From Owenia fusiformis (Eukaryota > Annelida > Polychaeta > Sabellida > Oweniidae), in assembly GCA_903813345.2 (NCBI GenBank), contig CAIIXF020000010.1, positions 29,818,828-29,882,827 of the forward strand: DNA of 64,000 nucleotides, written 5' to 3'. Shown here piece by piece: positions 61,001 to 64,000 of this stretch. The notes beneath the pieces are model-generated. The model did not search any database. It saw only the letters and a program-made list of their open reading frames with translations, and was not told the origin of the DNA. The position numbers were made by a program, and so were the translations under genes. The stretch's first letter is position 1; each line of letters starts with the position of its first letter.

Positions 61001-63931
61001 CTTAACCTTTAATAGTACAAGGAGGAATTTTCTTGAAGATCATTGTTAGAATGGGTGTTGAAGCTCATTGTATAAGCTGAATTTTGATGCTCATTGGTTA
61101 AAGCTCAGTGTGAGAAATAATGTTTGAAAATCATTGTTGAAGCTCAATGGTATATTGGATTGTTGAACCTAATTTGTTAAATGTGATAGTTGGAGCTCAT
61201 TGTTAAAATGTAATAGCTCAAGCCCATTGTTAAAAGCAATTTGAAGCTCATTGTGAGAAATTTTTGTTTTGTTCTTCATTATACAAGCATATTGTCTTCT
61301 GAGATATACACATCCTTGTATTTTAACTTATTTCAAAATTATATTCTTTCATATGTTCAATTGCAGCACTTTAAACCATTAGAAATATCAATCCAAACGT
61401 GATGTTACTTTCACACTCAATATATATGAATTCTTCTTATGTGTTAAAATTACAAACCAATCCTAAAACCAGGGGTCCGTTGTTAAAATTTGTTGTATAA
61501 AATCATAAAACACTATTTTAAAATTTTCTAAATAATATTCCCAGAACTCAAAATATTTAGAACAATTTCCCTTGGTTATTTTATGATTTATTTAAAATTG
61601 AATTTTAAACAACGGGTCCTTGGTTTCACATCAAACAAGTAAATATCAAAATAAAAAGGTATAATAGACAGATCAGTATTTTAAGTCTGAATCCCTAGCA
61701 ACCTGAATAGACACAAGTATTCTTCTGTGACACATTGATTCCAGATATTGACACATGTATTCTGAGTATAAGACACTTTTCTGATATTCTGAGTTAATGT
61801 GATGAAAAATTTGCTGATCATGAGACACATATGAATTTGGATATAACAAGGGGTATTCAATAACTTATAAGACATGAGGGATGATTCAAAGGGTTTCATG
61901 ACTTTCGTTTACAATTTGTATTATTTTAATTGAGTATTTGTATTATACTTCATATTTTTTTTATTAATAAGTCACATAACGTGAAAGTTTCAAAAGTCTG
62001 TATTGAAAAATAAAAAATAGAGAGGTATGAGAACTTTCTGTTCAATACTCTTCTGTATTCCAGATGTATGCATCGGGCACACAATTCTTGAACATATGGT
62101 ACTCAAAATGAAATCCAGTTTAATGGGTATTCAAATAGAAATCCAGTTTAATGGGTATTCAAATAGAAATCCAGTTTAATGGGTATTCAAATAGAAATCC
62201 AGTTTAATGAGTACATATGTATTCAAATAGAAATCTAGTTTTTATTTTGGAACATACATCAACCCACTTTTATGGGTAACAAATAGAAATTCATTTCAAT
62301 AGGTAAAACAAGGAAAACCAGTTTTATTGATACCATATACAAATCCAGATTAATGGGTAACAAACAGATATTTAGTTTAATGGGTAAAACATAGAAAATG
62401 TAGTATAGAAGGTAACAAAGGAAACCCAGTTAGAGCAAACCAACAAACCTACAATTCAAACACACAAGGTGTAGCAATCCCAGAAACACTCAGATGATAA
62501 AAACACATAAGATATTTGACACCAAAAGAGAAATAATTCGTGGCACAATTATTGAAGGGTATAATTATATGACAGGTCGTGTTTATGGGTCAAGTGAATC
62601 AATTGAGCATTACATAATATCAAGGATTAACATTTGTGTGGGGGTTACAATTATGTTGAGGTTACATTCATGTGGTTGTTACATTTATGTGGGTGTTAAT
62701 ATTATGGGAGTTTTAAATATACATGTTTGTTATAATTAAGTGATGGTTACATTTATGTGGGGGATACATGTATGTGGGTGTTAATATTATATGAGAGTTA
62801 TATTTCTGTGTTTAATATAATTAGGTGAGATTACATTTATGTGGGCATTAGATTTATGTGGGTGTTAATATTATGGGAGTTATATTTCTCTGTTCAATTT
62901 AATTAGGTGGAATTACATTTATGAGGGGGTTGCATTTATGTGGGGGATACATTTATGTGGGTGTTAATATCATGGGAGTTAAATTTCTCTGTTCAATTTA
63001 ATTAGGTGGAATTACATTTAAGTGGAGGTTACATTTATGTGGGGGATACATTTATGTGGGTGTTAATATTATGGGAGTTATATTTCTCTGTTCAATTTAA
63101 TTAGGTGGAATTACATTTATGAGGGGGTTGCATTTATGTGGGTGTTAATATTATATGAGAGTTATATTTCTGTGTTTAATATAATTAGGTGAGATTACAT
63201 TTATGTGGGTGTTACATTTATGTGGGTGTTAATATTATGGGAGTTATATTTCTGTGTTTAATATAATTAGGTGGGATTACATTTATGTGGGGGTTACATT
63301 ATAAGTGGGTTACAAGTGGGTATTAATATCATGTGTGTTTTAATTAAGTGGGGGTTACAAATATGTGGATGTTATATTTATGTGATTGTCACTCTCATAT
63401 TAGGGTTATATGTCACAAAAGCAGGAATACATCTGTTAGGTGCTAGTGTTTAGACTTGATATTTACGCAGTTCTCTCACTGAAATCCAAGACAACTATTT
63501 CCATAATATTTCTGAATTTTTCTTATATAGTCTCTCAGTATTTTTTCAATGTTATAAATGTTTATATATGACTATACATTTATCCAAAAATATGTACTAA
63601 AATGTACAGTTAAACTTGTTAAGCGAAACACTTTTCTGAGTCAAGTGGAGCAAATCCTAACACTTTTAGCAGAACCAAGAGTGTTCCATTTACACAGGTT
63701 TCACTGTAAAACTCAAATATTTATATATTATATGAAAATAGTTTCTTGGATTTTTTGATTGTGAGAATTGAAAACTGCGTAAAGTGCACAGCGACCTGTC
63801 GTGATACCTTTTCATCATGTATTCCCAAGTGATGCGCCGTGGATGCAGCAATAGTCACCGTGGATGACATCTCAGGCGTGATGAAATGCGTATTGAGCAA
63901 TGTGGTGAAGATCCCTTGTAATTCATTTTCG
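26318..63931 (-). CDS. DNHD1: Divergent dynein heavy chain, DNHD1-like (C-terminal half; 5' part beyond window)
   Basis: Forty-three consecutive exons, all with GT-AG borders and matching codon phase, total 8,422 nt (about 2,806 codons) with no frame break. The order is the standard dynein motor: end of AAA3, AAA4, stalk with microtubule-binding domain, AAA5, AAA6 and C-terminal domain. Diagnostic strings include LLIDPYGDG, FHLYMSTDLPKPKYS, YPIARRG, LRPDRFPTA, GWLIIQNLHLA, WIGGLVNPQALFTAL and YQCPVF. Assignment to DNHD1 rather than an axonemal DNAH rests on the degenerate AAA4 P-loop, relaxed canonical motifs and acidic insertions; it is inferred and needs a tree. Human DNHD1 is linked to sperm flagella. 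AAA1-AAA3 and the tail that binds other dynein subunits must lie past 64000. A large disordered extension follows the normal C-terminus. Two plus-strand genes are nested in its introns. Confidence 0.85.
27575..27720 (+). repeat. Dispersed 110-160 bp repeat family copy
   Basis: CACCTGCCATGTGTTACAGATG, GACACCAAAGGCAGAACACC, AAAAAGTTTGAGACCATACA and TGTCACCACTTTAGTTGTTG appear in the family order. It lies in the last intron of the dynein-like gene. Confidence 0.65.
28950..29052 (+). repeat. Dispersed 110-160 bp repeat family copy (shortened)
   Basis: Contains TACCTTCCATTTGTTACAGACACTGAATGCC, CCAACCACCGAAC and CACCACTTCTGGTGGTGACATA. The central GAGACTATAACAAT block is missing. Confidence 0.65.
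29426..30425. mobile_element. Decayed mariner/Tc1-superfamily transposon, 1,000 bp
   Basis: The ends are inverse (CAGGGTGTCC...GGACACCCTG, with homology continuing through AAAAAAACGGGACCGTAAGAAAGTTGAATAACTCG) and flanked by TA on both sides, the superfamily's target duplication. On the minus strand near 29775-29822 a remnant reads IWAAHSPDLNPLNFYL, the hallmark SPDLNPxDFxL block of mariner transposases. No long open frame survives, so the copy is inactive. It sits in a dynein-gene intron. Confidence 0.88.
30931..32551 (+). CDS. Third RING-finger membrane protein, nested in a dynein-gene intron
   Basis: The main exon (31880-32551) starts after a CTATTTCAG acceptor in the same phase as the other two RING genes. 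It encodes a C3HC4 RING (CCPIC, CGHSFCAQC, CPSC), LPDNFLA, a CAKC pair and one or two membrane helices (about LIRIVLTLVLLIILGELSI and ISTNIAFAILIFYTF). It ends in a very basic RPRRTNRRRRF tail. A possible first exon at 30931-30975 (MGMDKILVGNFWGNL, then GTAAG) would again supply an MG start and gives 238 residues. That exon is uncertain; translation could instead begin within a longer second exon at 31826. It lies on the opposite strand to its host gene. Confidence 0.75.
31170..31580. repeat. Diverged tandem repeat of about 110-125 bp
   Basis: Units contain TTGACCTTGAGAAGGTCATTGAAGGTCAAAT and AAGTCAGATTTGAATTTCTGAGAAC, three to four copies. It falls inside the putative intron of the nested RING gene. 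Confidence 0.75.
31645..31795 (+). repeat. Dispersed repeat family copy, diverged
   Basis: Contains CCACTGACCACCATCCGCCACC, TGGAGACCATAACAATTCGTTACCACTTC and TTGGTGGTGGGATAA in the family order. Confidence 0.55.
32585..32700 (+). repeat. Dispersed 110-160 bp repeat family copy
   Basis: Contains AATGTCACCAAACACCAACT, GAACACCGACTGCTGAACACC, TGGAGACTATAATGAT and CAGCACTTGTGGTGTTGACATAA. It lies directly after the third RING gene. Confidence 0.65.
35612..35780 (+). repeat. Dispersed 110-160 bp repeat family copy (most complete)
   Basis: Runs from AACATGCAAATGTCACCACATGCCATTTGTTACAGACGCCGACCACC through CACTGTCCACAAAAAAGCTGGAGACTATAACAATACTG to TGTCACCACTTGTGTTGGTGACATAA. The outer TGTCACCA and TGGTGACA blocks are inverse, so the unit has short inverted ends. 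Confidence 0.7.
36005..36135 (+). repeat. Dispersed 110-160 bp repeat family copy
   Basis: Contains CGTTAACATGCAAAAAGTAACTACCTGCC, TTTGTTACAGACACTGACCACCAAATGCCGAACACC and TTTTTGTGACGACATA. Its 3' end is diverged. Confidence 0.65.
36934..41654 (-). other. Dynein-like gene: AAA5-AAA6 linker helices, acidic insert and AAA6
   Basis: Exons 41654-41494 and 41312-41082 (helical linker, YPIARRGALLFALLRSL). Then 40699-40555, 39707-39630 and the start of 39306-39141, a second disordered acidic insertion of about 100 residues. AAA6 follows in 39306-39141, 39027-38918 (LFEEHRLLFATMLCLNI), 38495-38262, 38165-37846 (LRPDRFPTAM, LFILVPSGSA), 37648-37468 (GWLIIQNLHLA) and 37155-36934 (FCIWITSEPSD). A third short acidic patch (DDEENEEDSGQ) begins exon 38165-37846. 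Confidence 0.85.
38640..38720 (+). repeat. Dispersed repeat family copy, truncated
   Basis: Contains CATCCATATGCAAAGTGTCA, AATGCCGAACACCCAATGCTAGAC and CACAAAAATGAAGACC. It lacks the 3' TGGTGACA block. Confidence 0.5.
42310..42560. repeat. About 28-58 bp palindromic minisatellite
   Basis: About eight units alternate ATGATCTAAATATCATCCATGAACA and ATGATCTTAGTATTGTTCATGAACA. Each unit is partly self-complementary (TCATGAACAATGA). It lies in the 2 kb dynein intron between 41654 and 43680, which otherwise holds only AT-rich sequence. Confidence 0.85.
44948..45022. repeat. Three-copy 27 bp tandem repeat (GGACATGACATCTACATA)
   Basis: ATGACATCTACATATTTAAAGGAC recurs three times with one mismatch. 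Confidence 0.8.
45690..46530. repeat. Higher-order AT-rich satellite, about 154 bp period
   Basis: A basic unit of about 30 bp (AAAATGCATTTGTxxACTCAATxCATAT) is organised into a larger unit of about 154 bp. The marker CCAAATACATATTTAAAATGCATTTGGGC begins at 45986, 46141 and 46294. Edges are more diverged than the centre, as expected for unequal exchange. Confidence 0.85.
49085..49205 (-). pseudogene. Decaying tandem copy of the AAA5 exon 49049-48895
   Basis: About 120 bp duplicates the 5' part of the neighbouring exon together with its acceptor (CTTATAG). The minus strand still reads VVEFSIQSLKTASGVSKGFDN, compared with VVDFSIQGLKTASGASDGFDD in the used exon. It then runs into a stop with no matching donor. 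A third, shorter fragment starts at about 49207. Confidence 0.75.
50480..50512 (+). repeat. Poly-G tract (12 + 7 G)
   Basis: G runs at 50486-50497 and 50503-50509, separated by CGTGT, within an otherwise AT-rich dynein intron. It could form a quadruplex, or could reflect assembly or polymerase slippage. Confidence 0.8.
51870..52080 (-). pseudogene. Decaying tandem copies of the stalk exon 51839-51725
   Basis: A unit of about 150 bp is repeated. The copy at 51992-51890 keeps the acceptor and reads YHRMMISKVKPLHNKVQQTTQAVDN, against YHRMMISKVKPLHNKVEQTTQAVEN in the used exon. It then loses the AEQKMRMLE heptads and has no donor. A third remnant at about 52050-52080 retains only TTTTCTACAGCTTGG. 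Confidence 0.8.
52694..52701 (+). promoter_or_regulatory. Candidate TATA box for the nested glycosyltransferase
   Basis: TATATAAA lies 87 bp upstream of the start codon, in the right place for a promoter inside the host intron. AT-rich context makes chance matches common. Confidence 0.3.
52788..54491 (+). CDS. Intronless type II membrane glycosyltransferase, B4GALNT1/GM2-synthase-like
   Basis: The 567-residue protein has a short basic N-terminus and one membrane anchor (about residues 9-32), then a stem to about 285 and a catalytic domain of about 260 residues. The domain carries CVTVITKTGNRL, SVRYYYPNIKIIIINDE, SLGRNVGVNMSTTKYVFVLDDD with the DXD metal site (391-393), KLVDVLERTDL, GTDMCANVFLANR and EHTDFFL. 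This matches the order in GT12 beta-1,4-GalNAc transferases and related GT-A enzymes. The acceptor is unknown; Golgi location is expected from topology. The stem holds about five tandem 28-residue repeats (92-230) dense in N-x-S/T sites. It lies wholly inside a dynein intron on the opposite strand, and the lack of introns suggests retroposition. Confidence 0.85.
   Translation: MTCRTVITPSALIIGSLIILSTYLSFPSFLSSNIGYKVTSLQHTLWSEPTNFNQPERNDTLIKTRNTPNNVSEPLIKRDILKNSRNTPIRTRDTPKNPTDTPINIQYVLNNSTDTPSRARDTPKNSSDTSIYIRDILNNYSDTLSKVIDIPKNSSDTSIYIRDILNNSNDTLSKARDTPKNSSDTSIYIRHILNNSSDMPSKARDTSMNPSDAPNNIKDISKNSSDTQIMTRSNHASDFSLNTRHDIPKVNILTNKYFKSLEKECKTGPLCSLNKPIFPKYVKRDNACTNPEECVTVITKTGNRLNEVMNMTKSVRYYYPNIKIIIINDEPIALEESNEKKYYKQMDEEFKIFLQNTNNVIYKKMQGDIGLSLGRNVGVNMSTTKYVFVLDDDIRFTKTTNLTKLVDVLERTDLSISCGFLEGNHYAILGFEALPDGTYNLVKNKGAYEMLDRYPNCYGTDMCANVFLANRAQLLNIGAWDPAFKTKEHTDFFLNVKTNGNKVSICFDVKLLHDRKENTLLRDYRMDTFDEHIERFASKWNISKVKGINVTDLLKKFKDRKSRKQLK
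53061..53477 (+). repeat. 84 bp coding tandem repeat in the glycosyltransferase stem
   Basis: Four to five units encode patterns like RDTPKNSSDTSIYIRDILN followed by NSxDTxSKA. The nucleotide repeats (GACACACCAAAGAATTCTAG, ACACATCAATTTATATA) are very similar, so copy number may vary between individuals. Most units carry two N-glycosylation sequons. Confidence 0.9.
54585..54725 (+). repeat. Dispersed 110-160 bp repeat family copy
   Basis: Contains CATTAACATGCAAAATCATCACCTGCC, TTATTACAGACACTGAACACTGGCTGCC, AACACAGTCCATAAAAAAGTGGAAAGCCATAACAATATGTCACC and TTGTGCTTGTAACATAA. It follows the nested glycosyltransferase. Confidence 0.65.
54915..54985. repeat. CACTCACT simple repeat next to a splice donor
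   Basis: CTCACTCCACTCACTTCACTCACT repeats run directly into the donor of the dynein exon 55140-54973. On the minus strand the donor GTGAG is part of the GTGAGTGAG array, giving several overlapping donor-like sites. Confidence 0.8.
57775..57835. repeat. 19-20 bp tandem repeat (TTTTCAATAATCATTTAA)
   Basis: Four near-identical units in a dynein intron. Confidence 0.8.
57991..60040 (-). other. Dynein-like gene: AAA4 with degenerate P-loop
   Basis: Exons 60040-59801, 59582-59340, 59081-58876, 58539-58373 and 58141-57991. The VIQQVCRLARVM helix precedes the P-loop position, where VAEGCPGRCIT replaces the family's VGVGGSGRQSL/KQSL. Walker-B-like LFLIEEEEL, then AWDFFL, TNFRICFIAS, NFIWFPHWP and YNHITNTSYEKF match the AAA4 order in other heavy chains. 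The missing lysine/serine pair suggests this site does not bind ATP normally. Confidence 0.8.
62105..62240. repeat. 28 bp tandem repeat (ATCCAGTTTAATGGGTATTCAAATAGAA)
   Basis: Four nearly perfect units, with more diverged AATGGGTAACAAATAG units continuing to about 62410. Confidence 0.85.
62630..63400. repeat. G/T-strand-biased minisatellite of about 80-100 bp units
   Basis: Units combine TTACATTTATGTGGG, GTGTTAATATTATGGGAGTTATATTTCTCTG and TTCAATTTAATTAGGTGGA. Around seven to eight units are present. The plus strand has almost no C throughout the array. Confidence 0.85.
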
Positions 63932-64000
63932 CTGGAAATAACATAATGCATGCTCAATTTGAAAATGGTGATGCCACAATGACTAATATCTCAATCTATC

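Larger units (their letters stand above)
61020..63790. other. 2.8 kb dynein-gene intron, largely minisatellite
   Basis: It holds GTTGAAGCTCATTGT repeats (about 61050-61255), a 28 bp tandem repeat (62110-62240) and a large G/T-rich array (62630-63400). No exon was recognised. Open frames of 60-80 codons here are repeat translations. Confidence 0.65.
60277..63931 (-). other. Dynein-like gene: end of AAA3 (three exons)
   Basis: Exons 63931-63796, 61006-60843 and 60448-60277. They encode FTTLLNTHFITPEM, then LPTAQRCHYIFTMNDLGRIF (the family's LLPTPxKxHYxFNxRDLxRxFQG), then NVLKLWRHECQWIYGNRM (the family's LxRLWxHExxRVxxDRL). This is the C-terminal small domain of AAA3. The first exon seen starts in phase 2, so coding continues upstream of the window. 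Confidence 0.85.

Noticed and set aside
62494-63453. Frames with Val/Gly/Tyr-rich repeats
   Set aside because: Translated minisatellite inside a dynein intron.

Overview
This is an AT-rich (roughly one third G+C by eye) window from an animal nuclear genome. Long spliced genes with GT-AG introns, nested genes in introns, minisatellites and foldback DNA elements all point that way. The gene set (secreted C-type lectin, STAND NTPase, expanded membrane RING proteins, an intronless glycosyltransferase, and a divergent dynein heavy chain) suits a lophotrochozoan, probably a bivalve mollusc. That placement is inference; no marker in the window fixes the species.

Left part (1-24.3 kb, plus-strand genes). 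A small secreted C-type lectin lies at 5.1-5.6 kb. At 7.9-11.5 kb is the most striking gene: three exons encode about 1,041 residues. The first 206 residues have the four-pass topology and in-register landmark residues of a connexin. They are followed by an NB-ARC-type NTPase (P-loop, Walker B, TTN, LPLGI and MHD motifs) and a helical TPR-like tail. Connexins are generally regarded as chordate-restricted, so a connexin-like channel fused to an NLR-type switch in a probable invertebrate is the lead candidate for an undescribed system. Two tandemly duplicated membrane RING-finger genes (15.6-17.2 and 22.2-23.3 kb) both begin with a tiny MGNIFAEP exon that fits N-myristoylation. Between them sits a 2.8 kb foldback element with nested inverted and tandem repeats.

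Right part (26.3-64 kb). This is dominated by one minus-strand gene, a divergent dynein heavy chain resembling DNHD1. I traced 43 exons (8,422 nt, about 2,806 codons) with intact reading-frame phase, running from the end of AAA3 to the stop codon; the N-terminal half lies beyond the window. It has a degenerate AAA4 P-loop, acidic insertions in and after AAA5, and a 440-residue Ser/Lys/Asp-rich tail beyond the normal dynein C-terminus. Two of its exons have decaying tandem copies. Its introns hold two plus-strand genes: a third RING membrane protein (30.9-32.6 kb) and an intronless type II membrane glycosyltransferase like GM2 synthase/B4GALNT1 (52.8-54.5 kb). They also hold a 1,000 bp mariner-type relic, several minisatellites and copies of a dispersed 110-160 bp repeat.

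The dynein belongs to ciliary or flagellar biology. The lectin, the channel-NTPase and the RING proteins look like recognition, signalling and ubiquitin functions, possibly innate immune. No shared pathway can be shown from sequence alone.
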